Part shown: positions 32,801-47,800 of the stretch, piece by piece | Numbering within the stretch: position 1 is the stretch's first letter | How the letters are laid out: each line of letters opens with the position of its first letter | Assembly: GCA_030549775.1 (NCBI GenBank) | Contig: CM060174.1 | Coordinates: forward strand, 46,976,707-47,040,706 | Length of the DNA: 64,000 nucleotides | Direction of reading: 5' to 3' | DNA from: Tamarix chinensis | Lineage: Eukaryota > Streptophyta > Magnoliopsida > Caryophyllales > Tamaricaceae | Position numbers and translations under genes: made by a program | Notes under the pieces: model-generated | What the model saw: the letters and a program-made list of their open reading frames with translations, nothing else | Database searches by the model: none | What the model was told of the DNA's origin: nothing

Positions 32801-35800
32801 ATAGGATTGCAATTAATTATTATTATTATTATTAATTGTTATCTATTAATGTTATTTATTATTATTAAAATAAAAATATAATTATTAATTCTGATTAATT
32901 ATTATTTTTATTTATTAATATTTATACTATTATTGATATTAATAACTGAATTTTTATTATTAAAATTATTATAAATATATTATTATTATTGTTATAATGA
33001 ATATTAATCTTCTAATTATTATTTTGAAATTATTAAATCAATATTAAAATTAGTAATTAGTGTTATTAATTATTATTATTATTGATATTATTAAATTAAT
33101 TATTATTAATATTTTTCATAATGATAAATGAATATTTATATTATTATTGTTACTATTAATTGTCTTATTATTGTTTTTATATTATTATATTAAAATAATT
33201 ATTAATTATTATTATGATATTTTGCTATGATTTTATTGATGTTAATCTCATTTGATTTTTATTAGTGTTGATCTGGTTTGCAAAAATAAATTCTAGAGAA
33301 TAGGCCCTCAATAAGAGAAAGGAAATGAGAAAGGGGGAAAGATTAGGGATTACAAACTTGATTAAATAAATTAATACAACCTTTCTAAAATGAGCGTAAG
33401 GCTTTAAATTAATATAGGGCTTTAAATCCTATTAATACAATAAATATAGGGCTTCAATTAGTGTGGTCTTCCTAAAATTAGAAAATATAAGAAATTGCGA
33501 TAATTAAAGCCAAGGCAAGAATAACTAAATGTAGCTTAATGGCCACCACTTTTACCTTATTCCAAAAAAAAAAAGAAAAAGGAAAAAAAGAAGGCTAAAT
33601 GTAACACCTCTACAAGGAGTACATCGTGTTAGGACCGAGTCACACACAACTCATTTTATGGCTTACTACATCTTGTGAAGCAAGCTAGGGTTTATCGGTA
33701 AGGACTACATAAATCAAATGATAGACTAAGGCTTGCTAAGAATTAATAAAAATTAATACTTGCCACTTATTAATGGGTTTGAGTCTAACACACTTGGACT
33801 AAAACTATCAGCCCCACAACCAAAGCTGTAACAGGCAACTTGGGATGTTGGGATGCTAATTTTTGCCGGAAGTGAGCAATTAGATGTCATCTTGGTAAAG
33901 GATGACCTCAATCCCACTTTCTAATACATCCTAATGTGTCACATTCCACGACAAGTTTCTTAAAAAATTTGGAAAGCTATAGGTCTTTTTCGGGGGGGGG
34001 GGTAAAAGTTGCAATTGCTTTTGGTGACTTTGAAAACATTTTTGGTAAGAATATTTGTAAATAGGGCTGCTAATTCACCATATTGTTGTATTTATTTTTA
34101 ATATTACCTTGACAATCCTAAGAACTTACGCAATCCACACTATCTTAGGTTCTTGCCATTTGAAAATTGTCTGCAACTTGGTAGGGTCGGCCAAATGGCT
34201 TGGTCACTCATGATATGCCCTAAACATGCCACTAAAGAAGTACCAAAAGGCACGCTTGAATTGATTGAAGAAAAGCTTTTGGGCTTGCAACCATCCTCAA
34301 ATGAATAATGTGCTTGATTTGGGTGCGGTTGTAAATGAGGACATAAGAAAACCAATATGAACTTTTGCAACTAGAGTTGAAAGATCCTGTATATGAGCAT
34401 TTGGAAGGTGAATGATGTATTTATCAACCCAAAGGGCATAACTAGAAATCCAAAGTGTTTGCAGTTGATCTGAATGGCTGTCTTTTCCAAAATTTGTGGT
34501 GTCGTTTTTGTTTGGTGATATTTGAAGTTGAAATGTAACTTACTAAAATATCGGGTGTAACAACTCAAAATTTACTATTAATTTTTTTTGTTTTTAGCGG
34601 TGTATAATACCAAAATAGCTTAGTGTTATTGTTGTAATTAATATAGGTCTAACTTACCATACCATCTTTACATAAATCACAAGGCAAAATAATTAGAACA
34701 TAAAACATAATAAAAAGAAAACGAGAGAAACTTCGTAAACTTATGTGTGAGTTTGGAGATTAACTCTAAGTACAATATCCAAAAATATATAAAAAGGATC
34801 CCATCAAACTTATGTGTGTTTTTTTTTTCTTTCTTTCAGTGGTAGCATATTTTGAGTCCGTTTTTCATTGTGGTTTATCTTTGAGGTTTATCTTCTATTT
34901 TTTGTTGGTTTGATGATCCTGTTAGCATATATAGAGGAACCTTTTGTAGAAGCATTAGACTTACAGAATACGGACAAGAATGAGGAGAGAGTTCTTGTAT
35001 TCTACTTCTAATGGGGTGATTTAGAGGAACATTTTAATTGGAAATAGATTTGTAATTGAGTGGGTTAATTTGAAGGTTGTTCTTGATAATCTTTGGGAGA
35101 AAAAAATAGTGTCTACTCTTTAATTTATATTGCTTGAAAGGATAATAGTAAAAGTTTGAGTTTTTCAGTTCTTAGTTCCTTGTTTCTCTACTTTGCATAG
35201 TTGTGATTTCGTTCCTTGTGTATTATGTATATAGGTATGTCTTGTACACACAAGTACAGGATTTAGTCTATTTTTATCCAAATGGTTCATGTAGGTAGGA
35301 TAGGTTTATGAACACGATAGAGGTTACAATACAGAAGATTCATGTATTGTTGTACTGCAGATAATATCACGTGTTTCCCTAGATTAACTAGGGCATTTTA
35401 CAAGTGTACTCTTTGAGACCCAAAACAATGTGAGCGAAAAAGCATGGGAAGTCAAGGAATTTGAAAGCATGGAAATCCCTCCAACAAGCACAAAAGGCTT
35501 CCAAACTAATCCGGATTACTAAAGGAAGGGAGTATATAGACACGAGGATGTAACCGAGGATCCCAAAACCAATTTACCCTAGAGAAAGATAAGATATGCT
35601 CCACTTTCGTTAAACTAACAAGGGAGGCCCAGTCATGGCATTAGATGATTCTTCATGCCTTGCCGTGAGCCATGGATATGTGAATCATCCTCTACTTTTT
35701 GAAGAACCTCCATGGCTATGATACCAAGCTGTTATGGTTTTGGATTAGAGATCAAGTTATAGGGTGATTGGATGGAAGTATTGGAGTAGAGGCAAAGGAA

Positions 35801-38800
35801 GTCTTTGTTCTTACCTTTGATGGAGTATCAAGGGGAAGGAGGGGGAAGGGAGGCTGTTGGCTAGGGTTTAGGGGAGGAGAGAATTGACCATAGAGAGAGA
35901 GATTTGAGGAGGCTAGAGACTTGACAATTAGGTCAACTCCAACTCTCCAACATAACTATTGCTAAGGCTCTAGCTTTTCATTTACAGGCTATTACAAGCT
36001 CATGGATTTTGGGCTTGTTAAATAGCTATTAGGTCTCTTATTAATAAGACCTATAAATCCTACTGGATAAATCAGCTAACTAAGGTCAACCAATAGTTAA
36101 TAAAAATGAAGACTTATTAATGAACTTGTATCTAATTTGTCAGGGCTGGGATTGGACCGAGTCCCACCTAGCTCTATTGTAGGTTGGCCCACAAAGGCAT
36201 CTATAATATTGAGGCATAAAAAACACACAATTCATTTGACAATATTCCAATCATTGTGAAATAAGATGTAGTGCAACTAGAACATATTTTTTTCGATATT
36301 TGGAACACCCTAATTCTATTAAGTATCTATTTGGTAGGTATCTTATGATTTATATTATTGGTTTGTTTCACATATTATTTTTAGACCCTCATTATATATA
36401 TTAACTACCATATTTATTACCTCATGATAAGACCCCGCTATTTCTTATTAAATATTTAAATTATCCTACACGATTACCCTTATATTGTTATTAAATATAC
36501 CTACCCATCACTATTTATTAAATAAAGAATGTCCATAGTTGTTAATATACATTATTTCATCTAAGATCAAATGAGTTATTAAACATCATTATTGTTTCAG
36601 GCATAAAGAAGATGTGTTTACCAAACAACATTATTATTACCAAAGCCAGACTAAATATCACAATTGTAATATGCAAAACACCGTACAATATCCTTTCTAG
36701 GACCATTCAAAATCTAGGATATTACCATGTAATTGCACCTATTCCAGGAATTGTATTTGGCTGCTGGACATCTCCATTGATAAAGCCTGTTTTGTTTTTG
36801 ACCAAGAGAGCAACTAACATGGCCCTTTTCCAAGCAGCAAAACCCTTACCATGATATGGTTTTGATATCAAAACAATGCCTGGATCATCTGAAGAATTTA
36901 AGTTCTTAGGTTGATAATTCTGAAATCAGTTTTTGGATTGGAATTAAGTGATACTGGATGTTACAATTCTATCATTCTAGAATCTGTGTTGTTGCTGTGA
37001 GTAATTAATATGGTAGAGTTCCATCTGTGTTTGTCGATGTAAAGAAGCAAAATGAAGCAGGGATCATTATTCAGCTCTGATATCTTGTTGAAATAGATTA
37101 AAAAATGAATTGCTTAGAGTGAATCAAGGAGGAAAAAGTTGTGTATTATTCATTGTGTTTGTATTACAAAATTTAAGTATATATACACTCGATCAATTCT
37201 AATCTTTAAGAATACAAAGCAAGCAGCAAAAAAATTAAGGAAAGCTAACAAAACTAACTTAGCTGAGCTACTTATGCAAAGGTTACAACAAAATTGTCTG
37301 TCAGAATACTGGCTTGGGCTTGCTGTTAAGCTCAGCTGGAAGTGTGTGCTGGATGCTTTTTGTTGCATAGAATCCCAGCATTGAAAGCAAAACCGTTAAT
37401 ACTGACAATGTACATAGTTTGGCATTATATTATGAGTTGCTTGTACTGACTAAACAATCGAATTTGTGGGGTGATATTTGTGGTTTGGTTACTGCTACTG
37501 CATTTCTAATTCTCCTCTCCCCCCCACTTTTTCAATCTCAATCCTCTTCTTCATATATTTTTTTTTCCAGTTTCCTTATTGTTATGGCCCAAGGATAGAA
37601 ATTATTTATATCCTTAGGCATTTAAATTCAGTTCTAATATTAGTCTCCATTTTCATTCATCAGATTTATGGCCAAGCTCGTAGAATTCATTTCATTTAAG
37701 TCGGTCTGCTGCTTTATGTGGAAGTGAATTGTGTCTTTATGTTATTGTGTTAGCTCTAACTCCTGAGCTGAAGACTACCTTGGATAAAGTGGTGTCGTCC
37801 CACAAAGTTCTTCTATTTATGAAGGGAACCAAGGACTTTCCCCAGTGTGGGTTTTCCAATACAGTCGTGCAGATTTTGAAGTCCTCAAATGTCTCTTTTG
37901 AAAGCATCAACATTCTAGAGAATGAATTGTTGCGTCAGGCTATGAAGGAGTATGCTAGCTGGCCAACCTTTCCCCAGCTTTACATTGATGGTGAATTTTT
38001 TGGCGGCTGTGACATTGTTGTTGGTGAGTCTTCCAATATTGGCCTACTTACATTTGATACCTGACCTTCAATGTTTTTGTAGTCGCTGAAAATGTTTAGT
38101 TTATTTATTCTTTTTAACCTTTCAATGAAAGCTGATATCTTCCTTCATGAATTGCATCTGAGCAACATTGCCATTACTTACAGCAATTTAGTTTCCATCA
38201 TATTATCTACTTCCCTCTATGATGGTCACAAAGACTGTATAGTTCTTTATTTGTTTAATTTTTCTTGTTGTTACATTTCCTTATGATTCTTCCTGAATTC
38301 GGCTTTATTACACAAAAAGGAAAACACAGAAGCAAAAAAAGATCTGATTGACCTATGATCTCTGGCATTCTGTTGCAAGGATTTAATGTTCTACTTTCTT
38401 TCTCTTGTTGAGGGTTGTTTGGAAGTTAGGATCGACAAATAGGGGCAAAATAGATCTTATGGTTGATCAGGCTTATGTCATAAAATGTTGTGTTTGCCAA
38501 TTTATGGGTGATATTTTCTAATTTATTGGCAATACCAATTTATAAGCTGATTTACCAGCGATTTATCGGTCGATAAATGTGAAAATTTAAAATATCAGTA
38601 TATTGGTAATATCGCATTGCGGCCGACCCAAAAATCGCTAAATAGTGGTCGTTATGCTATAGTAGGACTACTATTTAATTGTATGCCCACATAGTGTCTA
38701 ATATAAAATCATTAGAATGCCCAAAGCATATTAGGTAAGAGAGTTTTCTATTCAAGTTGTGCAATTTATTATGATTTTTTTTTCTGCTTGCAATCTCTCT

Positions 38801-41800
38801 AAGTCAAATCAAATATGTAACACCATAAAAAACAATAGATGTTCAATTACCATCAATAGAGGGTCATTGTCTTATTTTTTTAACAAAGGAAATAAATAAA
38901 GAATTCAAAATAAAGCACACAAAAATAAATAAAAGGAAAACATAGAAAACCAAAAAGAAAAACAAGCACTCGAAACAAAATGAAAAACATAATCCATCCC
39001 CATGCTTAAATTCTACATTGACCACAATGTATATAATAGGATGGAGACATAATGGAAGGAGGAACTAACCAACCCATTGTTGATTTGGAGTAGGTTGTCA
39101 CGGTCCGTGATTAGCCCCAGGCATTTTACAAATGAGCGTGGCCTCGTTAGGGGTGCAGGGGCCGAAACCTCTGAGCATGTGACTAGTGGTATTAGAGCAA
39201 CTCATTGCCCGAGCCGGTCAACAAGTATTTTGTTGTGTTGTTGGGTGTACTCCGAAGGATTGTGGGTAGCCTGTTTGTTTGAGGCACATTGGGTGACGAC
39301 CAGCTTTGAAGTAGTGAAGCCAAGGGATCATGAGTGCCGCACGGGTCCATTGATAATGAGTGTTGGTGGTTATGGTTTGGTGTAGGATCCAAACCATTGA
39401 AATGAGTTGTTGGGGGCAGCGTGATGAGACGATCTCGGGCGCGCATGATTGGAATCCCGTAGGTGTCTAGTTCCTCTAATGGCAACTCCTCTTCTTTGAT
39501 GTGAGCATCATCCACTACGAGAAGTTGTAGCATTCGATTTTTACATATGACTCGAAAAAAATTGCTCATCACACATGTAACAGAGGCACTATTCCTGCCG
39601 GCATTGGAGCTTAGGATTTGCCAATCTCTTGGCCTTTGGTGATCCCCTAATATCTCCTCTATGCTTGACCGGTTGCTCGTTGGTGTTTGGTTTGCCTTAA
39701 TAGGCTGGGTTACTTGTAAGTTAGGTTTGGCGTAGGTGTTGTTCTGTGGTTGTTAACTTTTGTGGCTCGAGCTCATATTTGTTGGGTCCTCAATCTTGGC
39801 CCTATTTCGCTAGTCTGGGTCGCCCTATTCTTGTCCTCCGCCATCTAGGCTGCCTCCATTATTTCCATCAACCATGTAGGCTTCATCATTTAGACTTAAG
39901 CTTTGACCGCTGGTTTTAGCCCATTGAGGAAAATCCCTTCCATCACCTCCTCTGGTAGTCGACCTTACAAAGGATTTGAGATAATCTTCTACTGTTGAGT
40001 TCTGCCAGATTGAGAGAAATTTCTCGCACAAGAGCCCTCATGCTTTGGGCAAAACCTGATGAGAAGTGCCTCCTTGAATCCCCTCTGAGTTGTGAATTTC
40101 CTGCCATCCTCCATGTATGACAACCATGCTAGAGCTTTGCCTTCCATCGCAATTGCTATCGCCTCCAGCTTCTTAGCTTTTGTCATTTGGTTCAAGTTGA
40201 AGAACCGTTCAACTCAAAATAGCCACCCGTCTAGATAAGCCTCGTTGAATATGGGAAATTCTAGTTGCCTGTTGGAACAAAAATTGAAATGGTCGTTGGC
40301 TGTGGGAGGAGCTCCCTGAAACTCCATTGGCGCGACCGCTTCCGGTTTGCTTGCCTCGGTTGTTCTCCTATCTTGTGGATCAACAGATGAAGCCTCCCCA
40401 TTTCCTACTCCTCCACAGCCTTTTCCAGCAATGGTAATCCCCTGGTATCCTCTCGAACTGTCTCTATCTCCTTCTGCCATTCCTCTTGGACGACCCCCAG
40501 TTTCTCCTCCAACACTTCCATTTTCTTTTGAGTTATACATCCTAGTCGTGTACTACTTTGATACCAATTTGTTAGGTTCTTGCAAGCAACAATGAAACCT
40601 ACTTATCAATAACAATTAATCAATCAACTATGAGAGAGCTAGATGATATATTGATAATTGAGGAAAAAGTTACACCCAGGTATTTGAGGCCCTTGTGCCC
40701 TCCCGCTTCCACTCAAATCCTTCCTAACTCTTCCTCTCTGTCTCCTAACTACTAATTGAGGTGGGCACAACTCGCTAGCCTCTGACTCAGTGTAACTACC
40801 AAAACAGAAACCCCAATAAAATAACAACTCAGCCTAATCAACAAAAACAGACTTGACTAGCTAATAGACAAATTAAGAAGAATAGAAAGTAGGCAGCTGG
40901 ACTAGCTATAACAATCGACCCTTCTCATATCTTGCTCCTCCGTGTGTAGGCGTATTTGATTAGAAGTCTATTAGAAGGTAATATAATGATGAATTGAAGG
41001 AATGTCATCATTATGTTCTTGTGAAATGTAGGGGGATTTAAAAGAATTTTTAGTCTCAATACCATCCTCTTTAGCGTTGCACCAAGTATTATTGGACTCT
41101 TCATTATTGTCACTACCAGAATCTTCATCAAACCTATATTAATCCCTAATTTCCAATTTTTGGTGCCTCTAATGGTGGTATGCTGAGGACTAGGAAGTGG
41201 GAAACGTGGGTCTTTTTGATAGTAAAGCTAATACCGCTTATTTAGTTTAGCAACCAATTGTATATTGTCAGAACAAGCAATATCAATCCTAGAACTGCCT
41301 TCTAAAGGTTTCAACTCATCATGTTGATCATCTAACTTTAAGCCTATAGTAATTGCATTTATTAAACCACTGATGAAATTATTAAAATAGTAAGATGTGA
41401 ATTAAGAACATAAATTGAGAGTTTGGGTAGAGTTGAAAAACCAATTTGGTGCTGCAATTCGGAGCAAAGAAGTGGTATGCTCGCCGGAGGATGGCGTGCG
41501 TCAATCACGAGTTCTTGAGGACGTTGCTGATATCTAGTTGTGCGTCAGGGCTTCATTGGTTCAATGGCAGCCGCTAGAAGTTTGGAGCAAATTGGAGTGT
41601 TGTGGTCATCATTTGGGATTGACATTTATGAATTGGAGCGGTGGCATGGTGGTTGGCTAATGTGATTGTTTGCTGGAGGTCGTGGCGGAGCACTAGTGTG
41701 TTGTGTGTTGTGGTGCAGAGGCTTTGTGGGATCTATAGGGTGGACATTGGACATTTTGGAGCACCGATGGAGGGAGGACGAATGGATGTTGGTGGGGAGG

Positions 41801-44800
41801 GGGGTTGTGGTGTTTGGCATGGAGAATTGGTAGGGGGTCGGCTTTAGCCAGGGCTAAGGTGTTTCGGGGGGGTGGTGTTGTGGCAAAGTTGGAGTTTGGG
41901 TGGCAAGTGGTGGCGTGGTGGTGTTGGCATTGAGGGGAAAGGGATGGCAGTTGGGGTTCTGGTAGAAGGTAAAGGGGGAGATGGTGAGTCATGCAAAGTA
42001 AGGTTTGTTCTTACGAATAAAAATGGGTAGATTTAATAAAATTATAACACAACCATGGTTTGGATCATGACACAATTATGTTTCTTGTGCTAGCTTTATT
42101 TATTTATTTATTGAAATTGAATAGTTCCAACTTCATAGCTTTTCGAATCTCATAAATTCTTGACACTTTCAAAATCACCATTAGCTCATCATAAAAAACA
42201 TCATTGTTTTTTTAATTTCACACAAAAAGAAATTAATAACTAAAGCAATATAACTACAATAGGGGTTGCTTGAGCTTGACCCCTTTTACGCTTAAGATGA
42301 CGGTGGATCAAGATGTGTAGGAGTGCCTAGTTTCTTGTTTGGAGTGCTAACAACGTAATACTTGAGCCTTTGGTAACCTTGAATACTCCCGTACCTTTGC
42401 TCCTAACATCAACAACTCCAAATGGATAAAAACCTTGACCGCGACCATCTAAAACAAAGCTTATTAGAAAAGAGCTGAGAGTTGAATAAAAGTACCAAAT
42501 TTCCTTCTCAAAACTCTCTTTGGGTAATGTACTTGTTATGCCATTTCTTAATTCTCTCCTTATATATATACGCTTATTCTCATAGGCGTCCAATGTCAAT
42601 TGATCGAGCTCGCTAAGTTTAGAGATTTTTCCATTCTCAAGTGGCTTTCAAGTCATAATTAATTAATTGCCTTTATCGTCTAAAATGCCTTGTGTTCAAG
42701 TTGGAGAGGCAAATGACAAAGCTTCCCATATATCAATCGAAAATGTGTCATTTCAATTGGTGTTTAATAAGCAGTTTGGTAGGCCCATAAAACATCATCC
42801 AACTTCATCAACCAATCTTTTCGTGTTTGAGCTAATGTTTTCTCAAGTATTCCCTTGATCTCAAATTAGTAATTTCTACTTTTCCACTTGCTAGGAGTGG
42901 TATGGTGTGAACATCTTATTGGTAACGTCATATTTCTTTAAAAGTGTACCAAAAAGTCAATAAGTGAAGTGAGAACCATCACTAGTAATTGCTCTAGGAA
43001 TATTGAACCTCAGAAATATAAACCTTTTGAAAAATTCAAACCACGACATTTGCATCGTTTTTTGTAGAAGTCACTGCCTCAATCCATTTGTTGACATAAT
43101 CTATGACAACTAAAATATATTTGTCGTTGGACGACGATGGAAAGGGCCCCATAAAATTGATTCCCTACATATCAAATAATTTAACCTCGAAGATGTTATT
43201 TGAAAGCCTCTCATTTATTCTTGATATATTACTCATCCTTTGACATTAATCACATGAGATAATAAGTTGTCTAATATCCTTGAAGAGATTGGGCCTATAG
43301 AAACCAGCTTGGAGAATTTTTGAAGCTGTCTTAGAAGTGCTGGCGTGACCCTCATAAGGCGGTGACTGATAATGAGATATAATACTTTCATCTTCTTTAG
43401 GCATACATTTTATGTAAACTTTATCAACACATTTCTTATAGAGATAAGGCTCATCACAATAATAGTTCTTGACATATGAGAAAAATATGTTAGACAAGTC
43501 TGGTGGCATTACCCCACATGCTAAATAAGTAGCAAAGTCAGCAAACTATGGGGCTAACACGCTTGTGATTGCTAAAATATTGTCATTTGGAAATAAATCA
43601 TTGAATGAAGTGTCATTCCCTTCACTTCTATGTCATGGCTTAATCTAGAGAAATATCAGCTACTACATTTTTAGTACCCTTCTTATCCTTAATTTCAAGG
43701 TCAAACTCTTAAATTAAGAGGATCCATCTAATCAAGTGTGGCTTTGCATCCTTTTTGGGTAACAAAAACTTAGTGTTGGATGGTTAGCAAAAACTATAAC
43801 CCTCGATCCTACCAAGTATGGTCGAAATTTATCTAGTGCAAATACCACCGCCAAGAGCTCTTTTTCAACTGTAGCATAGTTTGCTTGAGCATCATCGAGG
43901 GTTCAACTTGCGTAGTGAAATGTATAAACCTTTTTATCTTTTCTTTGACCAAGGATTGGTCCTATAGCATAAAGACTTGCATTGCTCATAACTTCGAACG
44001 GAATACTCCAATTAGGTGGCTGAATTACTAGGGCAGTTGTCATTCGCTCTTTTAACATGTTGAAAGTATCCAAACAAGATTAGTCAACTTGAAAAGGCAC
44101 GTCTTTGACAAGCAAATGAGTTAAAGTTTTAGCAAATTTTAAAAAATATTTATTGAATTGCCGATGGAGACTAATGTAACCCAAAAGTTCGAATGCCTCT
44201 AAAAGAAGTTGGGGTGACATCCTGGCAATAATATCATTCTTTGCTTTATCCACCTCAGTTGGCTGACTAGATATTAAGTGGCCAAGAACAAGTTCTTTTT
44301 GTACCATAAAATGACATTTTTCCCCATTGGGAAGGATGCTCACCTCTTTGTACCTTTCTAATACCTGAAAAAATTGCTCAAACAATGGTCAAAGTTATTA
44401 ACATAAATAAAAAAATCATTCATAATATCTGCAGTAAAATATAAATAATGGACATCATACATCTTTTAAAGTAGAAGAGGCATTACAGAAGCCAAATGAC
44501 ATCCTGCGGTAGGCAAAAGTTCCATATGGACATGTAAATATAGTTTTCTTTTGGCTAGTAGGGTGAACGGGGATTTAGAAGAATCTTGAATACTCGTCCA
44601 AGAAAAAAAAATAAGAATGCTGAGCCAACCTTTCTAACATTTGATTGATAAATATTACAATCCTTTCAGGTGGCCTTATTTAATTTTCTATAATCTATGT
44701 ACATTTGCCAACCCGTAACCATCTTTGTTGGAATCAATTTATTTTTCTCATTCTTAATGACAATTATTCCACCCATTTTAAGTACCACTTGCACTAGGCT

Positions 44801-47800
44801 CACCCATTCACTATTAGTGATAAGATAGATGACACTTGTATCAAGTAGCTTGATTACCTCATTTCTTACTACTATCATATTAGGGTTCGATTTCCTTTGA
44901 TGTTCAATGAAGAGGTTTTACTGTTTCTTTTAAAGAATACAATGCATACATGTGGAAGGATTTATGCCCTTAAGAGCTTCTATGGTATAATTAATGGTCT
45001 CTCTATACAACCTAAGAATTGTAAGGAGTTTTTCAATTTCCACCTTACTTGGGCTAGCATTCATAATGACAGGATAATTAGACTGAGAGTAAACAAAAAT
45101 TTTACCTTAACGAAGAAGGGAGAGGTTTCAATTCTACCTGCAGTATTACCTCCTTTAAGGTAGGGTTGCTTGATTTTACATAAAAAAACTTCTATCTTTT
45201 CCTTTCCTTGTGGTAAAACAAGATTTGCCTCCAACATTCTAGCAACTTCAACAATTTTGAGATTTTCATCACTATGCATACTTGGTGTGAGTTCCTCAAA
45301 TGTTTGGAAGATTTGAAGATGGGAAGCATGTAGGTTTCGAATGATTGAAAATAGGAATAAGGAGGTGAATCTTCAAGCAAGATCCAAGGAAGCTTTATAG
45401 AATGAAATAAATCTTCAAACAAGATTCAAGGAAGAACTCAAGAAGTTTAACTTTAAATATTCCTCTAAGAAGACATTCAAAGTATTCTATCTAAGATTAC
45501 TCCAAGTAGTCTTAGATAAATTCACTCATAAAAGAGAGAAAACAACCAAGTGATTACTAGCTTTACATTTAATGATTAATGTTCTATGTGTTATAAGGTA
45601 TCAAATCATGTGGTTATATAGGTAGCCACACTTTACTAAGTAGCACACTAATGTAGCTAAAGTAATATAAACATGGCTAACTAGCACACTAACTAGTAAA
45701 GCAACATAGTACTAACCTATGTAGTACATGAATCGAATGAAAAATTATTACAAACAAACGTAGCTAATTATTGCTTGGAAATAACTAAAAAGAGTCCTAA
45801 TTTACATAAGGAATGATAACTAGATTTTGTTGACTTGGTAGTTTGACTTCCATGCATAATAGCTTCATTTGACTTGTAATAACTTGTAACACACGAAATT
45901 TTAGATATGTTGATATCTTGAAGTTCATTAATCTTCTCCTTGCAAATATGTTACATACTTGTAAGAATTACTCAAAGTACATTTGATTTTTAGGATTTGT
46001 TTTAGGTTGCTTTGGAAACATCCTAGAGGGTCTAGAAGATGAGCTAGCTTGTTGGGGTATCTGAATGATTCGGTTCTCTAACATTTTGTTATGTGTAGCT
46101 AGTGAGTCAACCTTAGAAGCTAGATTCATAGTAGCATCACTCATGGTTCGATTCTTGTGTCTAAACTCATCAATTTTCTTCTTTACGTCCTCATTTTATT
46201 TCGTCTTAGTCATTGCAAAGTTTTCCATCACCGTTTTCAAATTAGGCATTTGGGTAGGAGGATAAAGATGCCTTTGACTATGAAAGCCTTGTGGGACATA
46301 ATTAGATTGGAGCATGGGATTTTGGATAGGGTTTCTATAAGATAAATATGGATGACTCCTTCACTCGAGGTTTGAGTATTGGAAAAATGATCGCCATTTT
46401 GATTAAAGTTATTTATCATAATTAACATGTTTAGATAATAAGGCATTTGGGGAATGGGGCTTCCAATTTAGCATTCCACAACAGAATACCCGACAACACC
46501 ACATATATAACTGTTAGCAGAAGTAGATGTCACTAAATTCATGCTTGACTTATCAAATTTATGAAATAAAGTATCTACCTTGGAAGTAATGTGGTCTTAT
46601 GCATCTATATCATAACTCCTATTTTTTGGGTAAAAAGGGCTCACCTTACCACTTGAAATAATTCTGTTTCATGTCTTCAATTTGTTGCCTTGCACCCCTC
46701 ATACTCTTGTTCATCGGAGTCCAACCAGATGTAGCATCCACAATCATCCTATTATTGTAGGGACACATCCTCAAAGGGTATTTGTGCCTCTCCCACGTGT
46801 CATATAATGATTCTCCTTTTGACTGAAGGTCGTTATTTGGTTCCTCTATTGAGCTGTCTTGATTGGAGGAAAGTTGATGCAGGAGCATTTTCATATCATC
46901 ATCCAAATGTGTTTCTTGAATAAATAAGATTTGAGTTCTTGAGTTTCTTGGATGTGTTTTCCAAGTTACAAACACTTTTTTGAAGAATTGGGAAGAAAAT
47001 GAAGAATATTGTAAAATAGACAATTTTGTGCAACTAAACGAAGACTTGCCATGTGGATAAAGGATAGCTAAGAGATGTAACTAACTAGGGTTTTTATGTG
47101 TTAGTTATGATTTTATGCAACAACTTGTAATTAATTCTACTCGATTTTGACATGGATTGGTGACATGGAATACAGGTTGTAAGTAGGCATTAAATGACAT
47201 GTAAAACTATCTAATTAATGGCTAGTATAGCTAGGAATAACAGCTAGTATAGCTGACTTAATTTCATTGGTTGTAATGTAATATTTGTTAGGAGTTAGGA
47301 TATTTGTAACTAACTAAACCCTAATTCCGACAGTCATGGGAGGGCTGATTAGTTGTGGAATTAGTCTATAAATAAGGATTAATTTCATGGGTTGTATATG
47401 ATATATTTAGTTGAATAATAAGAGTCTTTTTGTGAGTTCTATTCAAGTTTTATTCTTTGTGAATTGAAGTTGCGTATCTTCATTCATCTTAGTAAGGTGG
47501 GTTTTATGTCTTTAAAGATTTACTTTGTGAATTTCTTCAAAGCTCTTCCTATCTTTAGAAGTCTATTTTGTTTCTTCTTCTTGAGGGGTTCCAAGTTTGA
47601 AAATCTATGTAAATCCTTTTTTTGGAAGTTTGGGAGTGTTTGCTTGGTGAATTCACTTTCATTCATTCCCATTTCCTTTATTTTTTTGGTTCAAATTACT
47701 CCATTTGAAGTGTAGCTTACAAACATTAGTATTTGCATGTGGGATTGAGCATGTAAATCCACATCAGAAGTACTTAGTAAGAAAAACCAGTATTCTAGTA

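Larger units (their letters stand above)
30116..37380 (-). mobile_element. Ty1/copia element H in intron 1, with nested insertions
   Basis: Two diverged direct LTRs (30116-30448 and 37086-37380), a primer-binding site next to the upper LTR, and RNase H/RT remnants next to the lower LTR define a minus-strand copia element. The middle (31542 to about 36590) is occupied by other elements. No 5-base target duplication could be matched: CTTTC precedes 30116 and no CTTTC follows the upper LTR, so one edge is damaged or misjudged. It lies antisense to the glutaredoxin gene. Confidence 0.7.
29858..37753 (+). other. Intron 1, 7,896 bases, transposon-filled
   Basis: GT at 29858, TTGTGTTAG acceptor before 37754. 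It holds a copia element with LTRs at 30116 and 37086, itself filled with LTR fragments and Ty3 remnants. Without the copia span the intron would be about 0.6 kb. Confidence 0.9.

Noticed and set aside
30111..37387. CTTTC / GAAAG beside the LTRs of copia element H as a target duplication
   Set aside because: A true duplication must be direct. CTTTC before the lower LTR and GAAAG after the upper one are inverted, so they do not count.
37729..37753. Upstream ATG of the open frame containing exon 2 as an alternative start
   Set aside because: The ATG lies in the intron just before the acceptor TTGTGTTAG. The exon junction gives exact family sequence, and the frame upstream is not conserved text.
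39187..39200. TGGTATTAGAGCAAC on the plus strand, like a primer-binding site
   Set aside because: It would need an LTR end just before it on the plus strand; none was recognised, and surrounding gag text is on the minus strand. It may be a remnant but cannot be supported.
41641..41992. Overlapping frames in a G/T-rich stretch on both strands
   Set aside because: Composition-driven, no domain, and no splice link to the glutaredoxin exons.
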